64,000 nucleotides of DNA from Pachyseris speciosa (GCA_016490735.1 JAEMWC010000047.1:1025001-1089000), one strand, 5' to 3'; shown: positions 1 through 11,060, numbered from the stretch's first letter. Translations and numbers: made by a program. The notes: generated by a model not told the origin, from the letters alone.

Positions 1-210
1 TTCTTAAGTATTTGGTAACAACAACTAAAGTCAGCAACGCAAATTCAGCGAAATTCAAAGCAAGTCTTTCTCGGGATGAAAATGGCAACTGGCTGTGGTA
101 ATGTTCCCGATTACTGTAATACTGTCTGTAACTATCAATGAACCGGCCGAAGTTGAAATCCAAAGCGAAGACTGTTAAATATCATTTTATTATTTTTCAA
201 CGGAAAAATC
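1..210. other. No gene recognised
   Basis: AT-rich sequence at the window edge. Short open frames cross it on both strands, but none has a recognisable domain and they overlap the simple repeat that follows, so I treat them as chance. Confidence 0.4.
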
Positions 211-284
211 GAGGGGTCCAGAAGGGGGTCCAGAATGGGGTCCAGAAGGGGTCCAGATTGGGGGTCCAGAAGGGGGGGTCCACG
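211..284. repeat. G-rich minisatellite, about six units
   Basis: About six degenerate copies of a 12-18 base unit with the core GGGGTCCAGA. On the minus strand this gives a run of Leu-Asp-Pro triplets in a chance reading frame. It is a low-complexity tandem repeat, not a coding domain. Confidence 0.7.
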
Positions 285-957
285 TTTTGTACCGACCCGA
301 TGTTCGATGAATAAAACTTGGGCGACTGAGCGTTGCATGTTTTTGTCACAGACGCGCATAATTTTAAGACGAAATTTGATATGCGTACGTTCACTAATGG
401 TGCTTGTTTGTAACTTTATTTCCTTGAAACAGGATTTTCTTCGACCGTTCTTAGGAATAAATTTTACAATGTAAATCCTCCAAACTTGAAACACAAATGT
501 GTGTAATTCGTTATGGTATGCAAATTTTCTGTTCTCACGCGCGGTGTCTTTCAAGTCTATTTTTATTCAATGTTTACTTTGCGCTATTATTGGCCGAAGA
601 GTGAAGATCATCTCGGCGATGTTTCTATCCAAATTATACACGTATTTCACTTTAGATGTTTCCTCGGAGTTTTACTAGTGTTCCATCAAACGTTTATCAA
701 TTTATTTATTTCAATGGCGATGAGCGATTTTCGAAGTTGGCCTCGTACATACGATAAGCTACCATGTCTTGTTTGCGTCCTCGTCTACATCTCCATCTAC
801 ATCTACATATTTGAGTTGGCAAAAACTATGAAAAGTTATCACGCCAACTATAAAATTTAAAAAAATAAATAAACAATAATAATATAATAAATAAATACCA
901 AATATCTTAGTAATAGATAAAAAATAAAAAATAAATATATAAATAATGAAACTCTAA
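285..957. other. No gene recognised; AT-rich end is probably LINE tail
   Basis: No protein domain is visible. The last part (about 858-957) is a run of AAATAA-like words. It probably continues the 3' tail of the minus-strand LINE whose body starts at about 2277, now separated from it by the TIR element at 958-2273. That continuity is inference. Confidence 0.35.
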
Positions 958-2273
958 GGGACCGGTCATTATTTATGTAGAAGGGGGGGAGGGAAAAATA
1001 TTTTGATAGGTGAAAATTTTTGCCTGGCCCTCCCTCCTCAGGTCTAAAAATGGCAAGTAGCCCCCCCTCTTAATTCAATATTTCATTGATGACCCCCCTC
1101 CCCCATTTTTCCACTAATGATTTTATTTCTGTATTTTTTCGTATTTGTGTGGTTGCTGGAAAAGTACTGGTTCTATAAAGTAGTGTTTTGTTGCAGTACA
1201 TGCAGTATAGGAAAATATTCCTTTCCAGCATTGGAAAGGTTATATATCTTCTAAAGGTGCCATCACAAAATTTGCATTCAAGGTGCCACTTTTCAGATGT
1301 AGGACACCAAATATCAAACCCTGGAAAATAAATATTTTTTCCAATATATTTTCCAAGGTGGAAAGCAATATTTTAAGTGTTATGTTATTCATGTTTTATT
1401 ACTTCATGGGCTATTGAACCAACAAATATTTTGTTAATTTTGATATTAAATGCAGCCCAAATCAAACACTGAAACAGGCTGATCTGGATTTGTCTTTTAT
1501 TAAAGTGTGAAATATTAAAGGAATGAAGTTTATGACAATTCTTGGCTTTCAGTCACGCAATTAAAAAAATAAAATCATCAACCATTCGATAGATAAAGTC
1601 AAGAAATTGACATAATTGTAGAATGGTAATAAATAAACAACATGCTAAAGTCTCAGGGTGGTGCGGTATCCCGTACTCGAGTTGTTAGGCAAAATGTACC
1701 ACTCAAAATTATACAGTTTAGTATGGAAACATCATGTTAGTGTTCCTCTGAGGGGCACAAATATGGCGGCCGGAAACGAGTGAAAACACCTGGAATTTAC
1801 TTTTGCTTTCTCAAAGGCTTTCTTCTCTGTTTTGAGCTCGCAAACATTCACATAGACGCTTCTCTTATCATGTTGGCTTTTCAGACCTTAAAAAAATATG
1901 TGGGGAATCAATGTTTTCATGTACGTGACATGCTTGTGAGCAGACATGTTTATGTCACCCACTGTAATAAAATCTAAAATTCAAATTGCTCAAATTTTAG
2001 TTTTTTATGACGTCATGTGAAAACCAAGAATATTCTAGCTTCTAACTGGGTTGTCCATCTTCACCACCTGGATCTTTGAAATCAATTTTGTAAAAGTAAT
2101 CCCATTTGCAAAAGCACAGACAAGACCCCTTGCAAAACCTAAAAAATGATAACCCCCCCTATTAATTGTTTAAAAAAAATTAGCCCTCCCTCCTGCCAAT
2201 CTAAAACAGCCTTGACCCTCCCCTTCTTTTTTCCCTCCCCCCCCCCCCCTCTACATAAATAATGACCGGTCCC
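958..2273. mobile_element. Non-autonomous DNA element, PIF/Harbinger-like termini
   Basis: The left end GGGACCGGTCATTATTTATG is repeated inverted at the right end (2250-2273), giving a near-perfect terminal inverted repeat of about 24 bp that continues imperfectly into G/C-rich subterminal tracts. The flanking trinucleotide TAA is present on both sides (955-957 and 2274-2276), matching the 3-bp TWA target duplications of PIF/Harbinger elements. No transposase is encoded in the 1.3 kb, so it would depend on an autonomous relative. It appears to have inserted into the 3' tail of the neighbouring LINE. Superfamily assignment rests only on the target duplication. Confidence 0.75.
1765..2045 (+). 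repeat. Dispersed repeat, copy 1 of 2 in window
   Basis: This interior part of the TIR element is recognisably similar to 23041-23415. Both contain AACATTCACATAGACGCTTC or a close variant, followed by shared words down to AAAACCAAGAAT. The open frames over both copies are probably incidental. Confidence 0.6.
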
Positions 2274-2357
2274 TAATGATAGTAAAAATAATAATACCAA
2301 AAAAAATATATTGTAATTCATAATGAAGTTAAAAATTAAAATGATACTATGAAGCAA

Positions 2358-2666
2358 CTAATCTCGCAAATTGATCCTCAGGTGATTCTTAAAACTGTTC
2401 AAAGATTCGGCAGTTACTATCTCAGAGGGGAGGCTATTCCACTCTCTGATTGTTCTTGGGAAATAAGAAAACTTATAAATGTCATTACTTGGAAATTCAA
2501 TATAGTATTTAAAGTCATGAGATCCACGTGTACGGGTTTCCCTAGTTGGTCTTAGGTATTTATCCTTGTTCACGTGGATAATGTTGTGTGTAATCTTATA
2601 CATAGTGCACAGCCGAGCTCTTTTGCGGCGAGAAGCCAATGAATCCCACTCCAAATCTTTAATCAT
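2358..2666 (-). pseudogene. LINE C-terminal domain
   Basis: 102 residues beginning KDLEWDSLASRRKRARL, the conserved C-terminal stretch after the RT thumb in CR1-type LINEs, and ending with REWNSLPSEIVTAESLNSFK. It lies one frame off the RT segment. It ends shortly before the AT-rich 3' tail. I take the whole block from 2358 to 5821 as one element copy. Confidence 0.8.
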
Positions 2667-2671
2667 TGCTG

Positions 2672-3376
2672 TTACACTGGAGGTATGCCTGTAGTCATTT
2701 TACAAAACCGAGCAGCTGCTCTCTGAATATTCTCTAGCTTGTCAATGTCATACTGATGATAAGGATCCCACACTACTGATGCATATTCCATTTTTGGTCT
2801 CACAAGTGCCTTGTACAAGGTATTTTTGGTATCTTGTTCACAAAACCAAAAATTCCTTTTGATCAAATTCAGAGTCTTTGTAGCTTTCGAGGATATTTCT
2901 TGGAGGTGATACTGCCATCTGAGATTTGTGTCTAGGGTGACACCCAAATAAGAGTGCTTATCAACATAGTTCAAAACAGTGTTACAAAAAACATACTCTC
3001 TAGTAGGTGGATTTTTCTGTTTGGATATGCACATAATAAAACCCTTAGATGGGTTGAATTCCATTTGCCATATATCTTGCCATGTTTCCAACTTCTTTAA
3101 ATCTGATTGTAACTTGTCCATGTCTGCAGCAGTAGTGATTGTCATGTGAAGAAGACAGTCATCAGCAAATAGTCTTGTCGGGCATTCAAGCTCAGATGTT
3201 AAGTCATTGACGTAAAGTAGAAAAAGGAGGGGCCCCAGGACTGTTCCCTGAGGGACACCCGAGACCACTTGCTTGGGTGGAGATGAAACACCATCACAAA
3301 CAGTTTGTTGAGTTCTGTTTGTAAGAAAGCTTCTTAGCCAGTTATTCAAGGGACCTGATATTCCATAATGATGCAA
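2672..3376 (-). pseudogene. LINE reverse transcriptase, palm and thumb
   Basis: 234 residues with GVPQGTVLGPLLFLLYVNDL (motif B) and the catalytic FADD box (RLFADDCLLH), then YLGVTLDTNLRW and the region KALVRPKMEYASVVWDPY typical of CR1/Jockey elements. It follows the preceding RT segment after a frame change and ends at another near 2668. The catalytic aspartates are intact here, so decay is mainly through frame changes. Confidence 0.88.
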
Positions 3377-3455
3377 CTTTAGTAAAAGCCTTTCATGAGG
3401 TACTTTATCAAAAGCCTTAGTAAAGTCAAGAATTGCTAAATGGGAAGCTTTTTTC

Positions 3456-4388
3456 TCATTTAGAGCGGAGGCAATTTTTATGTAAGGTTGTTAAAAGTTG
3501 TGTCTCAGTAGACCGCTTTTGTCGAAAACCATGCTGATTATCAACCAGGATATCATTTGTCTCAAGATGTTTCATAATGTGACTATGTACAATATGCTCC
3601 AGTATTTTGCAACAAATACAGGTCAATGAAATAGTTCTATAGTTTTTGCAATCCTCTCTTTTACCCTTCTTGAATACTCCATGAACATTTGCTTCTTTCC
3701 ATTTGCCTGGCAGGACTGCTTGGTCTAGAGAAGACTGAAAAAGGTCTGTCAATACTGGAGAAATTTCTAGGTAAAGCATCTTTAAAATCCATGGTGGAAT
3801 TCCGTCGGGACCTGAGGCTTTCTGGCATTTGAGATTCTGTAATTGTTTTTGGACACCTTGGCAGCTTACTTGAATAGGACTTATATTAGTGATACAGTTG
3901 GAGGGTGGTAAAACTGGATAAGTAGAAGCGTCTTCATTGGTGAAAACACTGCAGAAATGATCATTTAGAGCACTGGCTTTAGAAAGTGAGTCACTTGTCA
4001 ATCTCCCATCGACCATGAGATCAGGGATACCAACTTGGCCATCAGCCTTGGTTTTCTTTATATAAGACCAGAAGGACTTTGGATTCTCCTGAAGATGGTC
4101 CATTAAGAGGCCAGATACATATTCATTTCTTGCCTTAGTTAATTCATGCCTTAGTTTCTTTTTGGCTGATCTAAAGCTGGCCCAATCTGCTTCATTGCCT
4201 GATCTTTTAGCACGATTATATAGTCTTTGCTTCTTCTTACATAATCTTCTATGGGCTCTGTTGAACCAAGGAAGGTTGAAACGACTTGATGTTGTACTGC
4301 AGGGGATGTTCCTCTCCATTGTAGTTTTTAGTGCTTTCTCTAGTTCATTCCACTTGTTATCTACTGATGTATTAATTAAGTGGGTCAT
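3456..4388 (-). pseudogene. LINE reverse transcriptase, N-terminal half
   Basis: 310 residues continuing the LINE coding region in a different frame from the endonuclease. It carries the linker typical of CR1 elements (KKKQRLYNRAKRSG), the fingers motif ASGPDGIPPWILK, the block NYRTISLTCICCKILEHIV and the QHGFRQKRSTETQL motif. The frame breaks just before motif A; the sequence for that motif (FTKAFD) is present on the minus strand around 3410-3435 in another frame. It would polymerise cDNA at the nicked target, but this copy cannot make an intact protein. Confidence 0.85.
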
Positions 4389-5821
4389 GTAGAAGTCACA
4401 ATGTCATCTTTTATCTTGTCAATGTTGGCTTTCTTCTTAATGAAGACTCTGCGTTTCGGTGCTCTTTTTCTTTTAGGTTTCAGATAAATGTCAAATGTAA
4501 CCATTTCATGGTCACTTATACCAGGAACCACTGCAAGATTCTGTATGATGGTTTCATTGTTAGACAAGACTAGATCCAGAATAATATGTACATTTCCTTG
4601 CCTTCGGGTAGGTTCATGTACCAGTTGTTGGAGATCATGTTTCTCTATTAATTCTAATAGCTTACTTGCAGGACGGAAGGGAGGAGATGTAATAGAGCCA
4701 TTACTCCAATCAATATTAGGGATGTTAAAATATCCAGTGATTATGATGTTATGACTGTTAATTTTTTGGCCAATTTTGAGTAGAGATGCATCAAGCTCTT
4801 CAAGGTTTCTAACATTTCCACTTGGGTTGTAGTATGTTCCAATAACAAGTGAGCGTTGGCCTGGTGTTTGACACTGAGACCATATAATTTCACAATCAGA
4901 GTCAAATTCTTGCTTGTGGGTAACAAGCAGGTCATTCTTTATGGCTTGGAAAACGCCTCCTCCATGGGTACCTGTTATCCTGTCTTTCCTAAATATAGTA
5001 TAATCCGATGGAAAGATTTCACCATTGGTAATGTCGGGGGTAAGCCATGATTGAGTTCCCAATAATAAATCGGGATTGTATCTCTCAATTGCATGTTCTA
5101 ATTCTGCTCTTTTTGACTTGATACTTCGACAATTTAGCAATAGGCAACGCAGGGAAGCATTTTTCTTGGCTGCTTTTTTTTTGGGCATTGGATGGAATGA
5201 ACTAGGTGGTGGTGGACACATCTTTGGTGAAGAAGCATGTCGTGGTGACTCTTGAAAACTTCCAAAAGATGAATTCAATGCTGATAGAGGATGGAAATAG
5301 TTGTCCTGGGTGACGTCTGGGCCTTCAGATAAGGAACGCGAGAAGTTAGGTATGTTGCATTCACAGCAAATCCACATGCAGGAAGTGTTTGCCAAATTGG
5401 TGTAAGTTTCATTTCCAATCGAACAACATCGTGTGTGATACCAAGTATCACAAGAGTCGCATTGCAATCCGTTTTGATTTGATTTTACTGGGTTTTTACA
5501 AACGCCACACGGATAACGCCAGTTGGGTCCCGGATTCAATGAGATATCTCCACTGAGGATGATTAGGCGTAGGAGAAACAAACGAAGGTTGTTGGTGGTT
5601 GAGTTAAGCCTTATGATCGTGGCAATTCGATGGACAGCACGTGTTTCTGCAGCAAGGAGACTCGCTTGATTCAGCTTAAATTGGACGAGTACCGGAGAAA
5701 TAATATATCCAGGTAGATGAGGATCATCTTCAGTGGCAATATTATGACAATGGAGAGAAGTGTTATAGAAGAAAAGGGCCAAAAACAGCAAATTCGTCGC
5801 AGCCAGAAAGGTTGCAGCCAC
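4385..5821 (-). pseudogene. LINE N-terminal part: 2A-like motif, PHD finger, endonuclease
   Basis: A 478-residue frame. Residues 92-99 read DISLNPGP, a 2A-like motif like those reported near the N-termini of several CR1-type LINEs. A PHD-type zinc finger follows at about 103-155 (CGVC, CDSCDTWYH, CCEC). From about 226 there is an AP-endonuclease-like domain that begins LLLNCRS and ends with SDHEM at 436-440. Two active-site positions are changed: the usual glutamate before the T/S-W-L motif is Gln257 (TQSWL), and the aspartate of GDFN is Tyr364 (GYFN). The nick that primes reverse transcription should therefore be lost. The frame ends where the RT frame begins, with a shift near 4387. Confidence 0.85.
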
Positions 5822-5845
5822 CTTGCCTGACCGCTGACCACATAT

Positions 5846-6280
5846 ATGTGGTCGATGAGCGCGGGTTTGTCGAAACTTGTTCGATCAATCGCGCCTGCCT
5901 TGAATTCCTTATTCTTGCCAAGCTTGCCTAGCTTGCCTAGCCTCCTACGCAGGCGTCTTTTGGCTCGTCACGCAATCTTTCCTCCCCAACAACGTCTGCT
6001 GAAACGAGCGGGATTTTGCATAGACCAATCAGAGCGCACTTTCCAACCCTGGAAGTGTACTTTGGACTTGAAAATTTTCTCGCGCGTGAGATTTCAAAAC
6101 AACAAGGCGGATATAATGATCAACGAGTATGATTGTTTGGCTTATGGCTCGATTGTTTCAACGAGTATGATTGTCGATCAGAGAGAGGCTATGGTGTATT
6201 TTGTGGATAAAAAGATGGATGTCTTCGTAAATTTACCGACCGAGTTCGGAAAATCACTAATTTATCAGTCTTCGACGTGA
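5846..6280 (+). pseudogene. RecQ-like DEAD-box helicase, N-terminal fragment
   Basis: Only the last third of this 144-residue frame looks like a protein family: the segment ending DVFVNLPTEFGKSLIYQ matches the Walker A region of RecQ-type helicases, normally LPTGxGKS. The first glycine is Glu here, so ATP binding would be impaired. The frame stops right after this motif, and no motif II or III is seen downstream. The first ~90 residues overlap the terminal repeat and are probably non-coding. It is either a captured host helicase fragment or the remnant of a helicase-bearing element. Confidence 0.45.
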
Positions 6281-7273
6281 CACTCAACATTACGTGCCAT
6301 ATTTTACACAGTGGTTTCATAGTCTGAGCAAGCGTTTGTTGACAGTTTCACTGGGATAGTGAATACATATTTTCACTTAAAAACTTTCTTAAGGCTAATG
6401 ATCTGTCCTCCATTTTCAGAGCAAGGCACTTTGAATCGGAGTGAATGTCGGAGTAAATGTCGAATAGGCACCGAAATAGGTGAAGGTACGATAAACAAAC
6501 CGGCTTCGTTTGTTAGCGGCGGTGTTTGAGGACTGGATTTCCTCGGCGCTTGAAAAAATGATCCCAGATTGACTTCCGCAACCTTCCGATAATACAGAAC
6601 TTTCGCCATTGTCTTCTTGCAAAGAAAGGAAAGTGGTAGGGAAGGTGACAGATTTAGGGATGTTGCTTCGGTACGTTTGTTGAAGGTGCGATCAGCGCGG
6701 TATAAACATCCACCTCCGTTTTAGGAAAATCTCACCGTAATCGCGTCGTTCTTATTACAGCTTCCTTAAATTCCAACCTAATCTCCTCTTGAACTGCTCG
6801 CAGGTCTGCTTTAGTTTTTTTGAAGCGAAGTAACCGCTTATAACATTGGGAACAGACGAACGCGTCGCTCAAGAAAAACACACTTTCAAAGATCGATTTC
6901 CAAGGCATTTCCGATCTGCCCGGTATGTCCACAAAACTCTTGCCGAACACTGGTATGCTCGCAGTCGGGATTATAATGGAACTATAGTGGAAAAATTATT
7001 TCCAATATAGGTTTTTTGGATAATAAAAGTTATGATTTGGAAGAGATTTCGGGGAGAAACAAATCGTCTCAAGGGATCCCAAGGGAGCATTTTAAATGCA
7101 GCTTTTGATTGACATCGCACAAAACCTAGCTCCGATTGGCTCTGTAGTAATTTCACGTGGACTCCAGCTGATCTTTGCTAACAATGGGAAAGGAATGTGC
7201 GGCTCGTTTCAGCAGACGTTGGGGAGGAAAGATTGCGTGACGAGCCAAAAAGACGTCTGCGTAGGAGGCTAAG
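5938..7273. mobile_element. TIR element carrying a RecQ-like helicase fragment
   Basis: About 70 bp at 5939-6010 recurs inverted at 7199-7273, both containing GCCTCCTACGCAGGCG-like ends and the word AGATTGCGTGACGAGCC (in one orientation). The 1.34-kb unit thus has long terminal inverted repeats. The interior holds the start of a helicase-like frame on the plus strand and, on the minus strand, an unrelated cysteine-containing frame. Target duplication not resolved, because similarity fades gradually outside the repeat. Probably an internally deleted derivative of a larger element. Confidence 0.6.
6732..6950 (-). pseudogene. Fragment with CxxC and basic helix, unrecognised
   Basis: 72 residues in opposite orientation to the helicase fragment within the same TIR element. 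Visible features are a CSQC pair followed by a charged, helix-like stretch (LRFKKTKADLRAVQEEIRLE). I do not recognise the family. It may be the N-terminal part of a second element gene. Confidence is low because it is short and has no second metal-binding pair. Confidence 0.25.
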
Positions 7274-7734
7274 CGGCAGCTGGCTAGCGACTACACTATT
7301 CACCTACTTGTACACTGTGCATTTTAGTCGACAAATAGCCCGCTTTCTCGAAATTTTGATCGCTTTTGATGACAGTGTCGGCGATGAACCGCAGCGATCT
7401 TGATTCGTTGCGCTTATGAACGAGCGGCCATTTGAATGGTTTAAAATTTAGCATCTGAATTTTTATGGAGAAAAGTACAACGCTGTGACCTCGAAAGAAA
7501 CTTTATGTCTTTTGACCTTGTTTTTTTTATGCAGTATGCGATATTTCCTCGAGAAGTACACCGCGTCCTCAAACCTAAAATGATTTTTGACAGTATTTGT
7601 CACCGCGCTGTCCCTTAGTTTGAATTCGTTGCGTTGTTTGAACGGAAATTGTTGTATTGTCTACATAAGTGTCCATACAGAACAACTGTGTTCTTTCCTC
7701 AAGAATCGCGTACTCGATGAATAACAATAGAGTG
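7274..7734. other. No gene recognised
   Basis: No coding domain, inverted repeat or RNA gene seen between the TIR element and the GATCGAG-rich block. Confidence 0.4.
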
Positions 7735-7846
7735 CTTCCTGCGAGAAACGAGTAACGAGGATCGAGTTGAGTTTCGAGTGAATCGAGTCTCGATTCTCGA
7801 CTCGATCCTCAATACTCGATTCTCGCGAGGATCGAGTCGAGACTGT
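7735..7846. repeat. Cryptic simple repeat of CGAGTC/GATCGAG words
   Basis: The words CGAG, GATCGAG and CTCGAT recur many times in both orientations, giving overlapping imperfect palindromes. Low-complexity repeat without coding signal. Confidence 0.6.
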
Positions 7847-8031
7847 CAACTTACTTTAAACCGGTACTGTATGGGGCTGTGCGGAAATCTTTCCTTTTAA
7901 TCTCCCTAACCATTCCAAACAACACGTGTTGATCTGCGGCCTTTCCGTACATCAAGGTACACCGGAAAGCCGTAAAAATCCATCTTTCCAATCGGCAACC
8001 CTTAATCCCCACGGTATCAACAAAAGCTTTC

Positions 8032-8329
8032 ATAATAATAATCACTTTATTTAAGTCTCAAATCTTTCTAGCCGACCACAGATGCTCAGCTAATTGGGGA
8101 GACTAATCAAATCAATGCTAAATCAAGTAGAATCAAATCAACTCAAATCAAATGTTGGTTTTTGGAGGGGAAAACCGGTACCCGGAGAAAGACCTCTTCG
8201 AGCAGACTGGAGAACCAACAAACTCGGCTCACTTATGACGCCCACTTATGACACTGAGTTCGGGAATTGAACTCGGGACACATTGGTGGAAGGCGACCGC
8301 TCTCACCACTGCGCCAAGTTCCCTGCTCC
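8032..8329 (-). mobile_element. tRNA-derived SINE (minus strand)
   Basis: Read on the minus strand it begins with a tRNA-like head: an A-box-like TTGGCGCAGTGGTGAG (about 8302-8318) and a B-box-like GAGTTCAATTCCCG (about 8260-8273). A ~200-bp body follows, and the element ends in an ATT-rich tail. Polymerase III would transcribe from the internal boxes. Length and plan fit a SINE; the LINE partner is unknown. Confidence 0.75.
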
Positions 8330-8394
8330 CCAAATTTATTCCTGTTTTTCATGTCACCACGTTACAACCAATAGCATAGCTCCATATTCTGTAT

Positions 8395-8476
8395 AATTAT
8401 AAACCATACACAACCCACAATTCCTCGATTTATTCTGATGAAGGGCTAACGCTGGAAGCATCAGCTTTTTGAATCC

Positions 8477-8526
<50 letters not shown>

Positions 8527-8540
8527 TGTAATTCAAATAC
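8395..8540 (+). mobile_element. Penelope-like element 3' terminal remnant
   Basis: I recognise this as the terminal segment that follows the coding region in cnidarian PLEs, from TGATGAAGGGCTAACGCTGG to the ATCAACTCTGTTGATAAACC hairpin. No coding part is attached. It contains a degenerate hammerhead-like core annotated separately. Confidence 0.5.
8435..8459 (+). ncRNA. Degenerate hammerhead-like motif of PLE remnant
   Basis: CTGATGA is followed by a possible stem II (GGGC, loop TAAC, GCTG) and then GAAGC where a hammerhead would have GAAAC. One base of the second core box is changed and an extra A lies before the stem, so activity is unlikely. PLE terminal repeats are known to carry hammerhead ribozymes. 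Confidence 0.3.
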
Positions 8541-8930
8541 TACAACACCTTGTTCTAAGTGGCCATTGTGTCATTCCATCACGTAGAGGTTTTGTGGTAA
8601 GCCATTGTTGTTGATACATTGAGAAAGAACAACATTTTTACCTGTGTGTTTCCGTTGGGTCCATAAGCAAAAACGTCTGATGCTTTTGTTGTCCTGTGTG
8701 CCAGGCCTGACTTAACTTGTTCATCCTTATTTTGTATCTCTCACTTAGCTAGTACGCGTGCTTTGATTGGTCAATTTTGCGGGCCATATTCTACAGTATG
8801 GTCCTTTTAACTTCAACTAGTTTTATTTCCCGCGTGCCGGATTAACCTCAGAGATATGATAAATATCTTATTAACCTTGTTTTCTTGGTCTGTACTGTAG
8901 GTTACGGATCCTCGTTTTTTTTGCCATTAA
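8541..8930. other. No gene recognised
   Basis: No coding or structural signal that I can support. Confidence 0.4.
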
Positions 8931-8931
8931 T

Positions 8932-9054
8932 TTATGGCCCGGGTGCTTCTACACTGTGAGCAGAAGCCCTTCGATCTCCCTAGATAACCCGACTTATCTA
9001 GGAAGATTGAAGGGCCTCTGCTAGCAGGGTAGTGCGCTTAGCACTTGGGCCTTA
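8932..9054. mobile_element. Foldback element, ~120 bp
   Basis: The unit folds on itself: GCAGAAGCCCTTCGATCT pairs with AGATTGAAGGGCCTCTGC, and the CTAGATAA arms meet around a six-base loop near 8990. Outer ends GGCCC and GGGCC also match inverted. A short palindromic non-autonomous element. Confidence 0.65.
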
Positions 9055-9126
9055 AATCAATGGGAAAAACTTGGTCTGTAATTTACAGTACGGATGTTTC
9101 ACTCAGTTAGTAAGAGGTATTTATAT

Positions 9127-9924
9127 GTAACACGGATCCATATTCATTTCTTATTAAAGTCATCAGCCAGACAAGCACGTCAGATGATATACTTGCCCTT
9201 GTGAAAGTGCAGAATTATGGGAAAAAACGGTTACAAAATTATGTATAAATGGAACATTTGTCTTTTTTCATTTTCGTTGTGTAATACTCCGACTCACATA
9301 TTTGTTTGTCACTTGAAAAGACGGTGGTCTCGTAAATCGTAATGGACTCCAAACGATGTGAAGAGCAGCCAGCCACTAACTAATGCTGATGAACTGTGCA
9401 AAAATGCCAGCCATGGTTGTTCGTTTGCCACAAGGGCACAAAGGTACACTTGCGTTCTTCCTGTTCATATCTCAACCCGAGGCTCCTTTTTCAGAAGCAC
9501 CAGCTTCACTTTTCTTGTTCTTCACTGGAGGCGCCAAAACAACTTCCAAATATCTCCACATCTTGTTTCGATCAGCTGTTGAACAACTGCCATGTTTTGT
9601 GCAAATGCCATTCTTCAGAGAAATACCAGCGGTTAACTACATGAAAATAGAGCCTTCAATAATAAAGATGGTGCTCAAAATTATGATTTCATTGCAGACG
9701 AAATTTGCATGTTATTCTTTGTTTCTTGAAAGTTCCAATGGGAGGAGGAGTGATTAGAATGCATTTTACATGATAACATCATATGAACGTTTAGAAAAGA
9801 TGTTACGGTAGAGTTAAAACTTAACTTGTCCAAAGGACGAGTTTTGGAGTTACTTTACTCATCCGTAAGACTTTTTGGTCGTCTTAGACGACCGGACGAC
9901 TGTGAATATGGATCCCTGTGTAAC
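9127..9924. mobile_element. Non-autonomous element with ~20-bp inverted ends
   Basis: GTAACACGGATCCATATTCA at 9127-9146 recurs inverted at 9903-9924 with one extra base. The 0.8-kb interior has overlapping frames in several phases and no recognisable protein. A second partly palindromic block (AAACTCGTCC/AAAGGACGAG) lies at 9820-9900. Confidence 0.5.
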
Positions 9925-10500
9925 TTATTGTTTAAGTGCACTGCTCCTTGGGAGAGCACTCTTTAGTGAAAAGGAACCCATGGCTAAATAAAGTTGTTGT
10001 TTGTTGTTTATTTTGCTTGTTTGTTTGTTTATAAATGAGTGACAAAAGCGACACCCCTTGACATTTTGTAATTGATTAATATTGAATTTTATCGGCATTT
10101 ATTGATTTTTATTGACTATTGAAATAATTTATGGATACACGTATGTATGTTGCACACTGTACAGTATTTTCCTGGAAGTCAATTTGCCCAGCCTGGTGGT
10201 GATTTACTTGGACTGAAGTCTGCTCACCGTTACAATGTATGGTGCTTTATCAGGGTCAACATTCAGACAAGTGAATTTGTCACTTTGTGAAATTTGGCAA
10301 ACCACAATTTCACTGATTTCATTGATTCACCACCTAGCTTAATTAATTCACCTGAAGGACAAATTCACCTGAGAGCTGAATTCACCTCAAATGAGGGGCT
10401 TCAGATGTAGTTTTATTTTTCCGTGCAGCTTTGCTTTCCCAGGAGAGGGTAGAGACGGTGTGCAAGATACACATTCAGTTATCTTTACAGAGAGCTCTTC
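9925..10500. other. No gene recognised
   Basis: Contains a short GTTGTTTGTT-type simple repeat at about 9985-10030, possibly a SINE tail. Nothing else supported. Confidence 0.35.
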
Positions 10501-10504
10501 TTAA

Positions 10505-11060
10505 CTGAAGGGCTCTTAAACCACTTGTTTGGAAAAGTTATGGATAATATATTCTCAGTCTGGAATATAAACAAAGACAAAGTCACAGAATTCATTGAAC
10601 AAGTACATAACCTCCATCCAACTATCAAATTTATGGCTGAAATATCCTACGCTCTTACTACGTTCTTGACACTAACATTTTCAAACAGCTGTTCAAAGGC
10701 AAACTATTCACAAATGAGTCTATATTGGATCTGAAAACACATTTTAAACCTACTGAAACATTTCAGTACACCCATTTCTCCAGTTGCCACCCACTAGGGG
10801 TCAAAAAGGGCTTGATCAAAGGCAAAGTACTCACACTTCTCCATTTAAAAACTCCTTGGAAAAAGAATACTAAACAAAAATCTTGCATTTTAAAGCACAT
10901 CTTATCAACCTAGGATACACAGAAACTCAGAAAACTTACCATTCAACAGAAGTGCAAGGAAAATAAGTGAATATCATGACTTTCATCACACAATACCATG
11001 CAATGATGTTTAATGTAAAACAAAACACTCCTGCAAAAGTGGCATATTTCACCACTACTT
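10505..11060 (+). pseudogene. Penelope-like reverse transcriptase fragment
   Basis: The plus strand encodes, in two frames, the RT palm and following region of a PLE: KPLVWK, then a catalytic box reduced to MDNIFSVW (YxDDIFS expected), then EFIEQVHNLHPTIKF, and after a frame change THFKPTETFQYTHFSSCHPL and VKKGLIKG. This block is characteristic of PLE reverse transcriptases, which use telomere- or nick-primed copying. The second catalytic Asp is Asn and the frame breaks several times. No GIY-YIG domain is recognisable downstream. Confidence 0.7.

Larger units (their letters stand above)
2277..5845 (-). mobile_element. CR1-type LINE, frame-broken copy
   Basis: A nearly full coding complement of a CR1-clade non-LTR retrotransposon read right to left: N-terminal segment with a 2A-like motif, PHD finger, AP-type endonuclease, reverse transcriptase and the CR1-type C-terminal region. 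Coding is broken by three frame changes (near 4387, between 3456 and 3376, and near 2668), and two endonuclease catalytic residues are replaced, so the copy is dead. The AT-rich 3' tail is interrupted by the TIR element at 958-2273. Confidence 0.88.

Noticed and set aside
135..554. 139-residue frame with Leu-Asp-Pro repeats
   Set aside because: The repeats come from the G-rich minisatellite at 211-284 and the rest has no family features.
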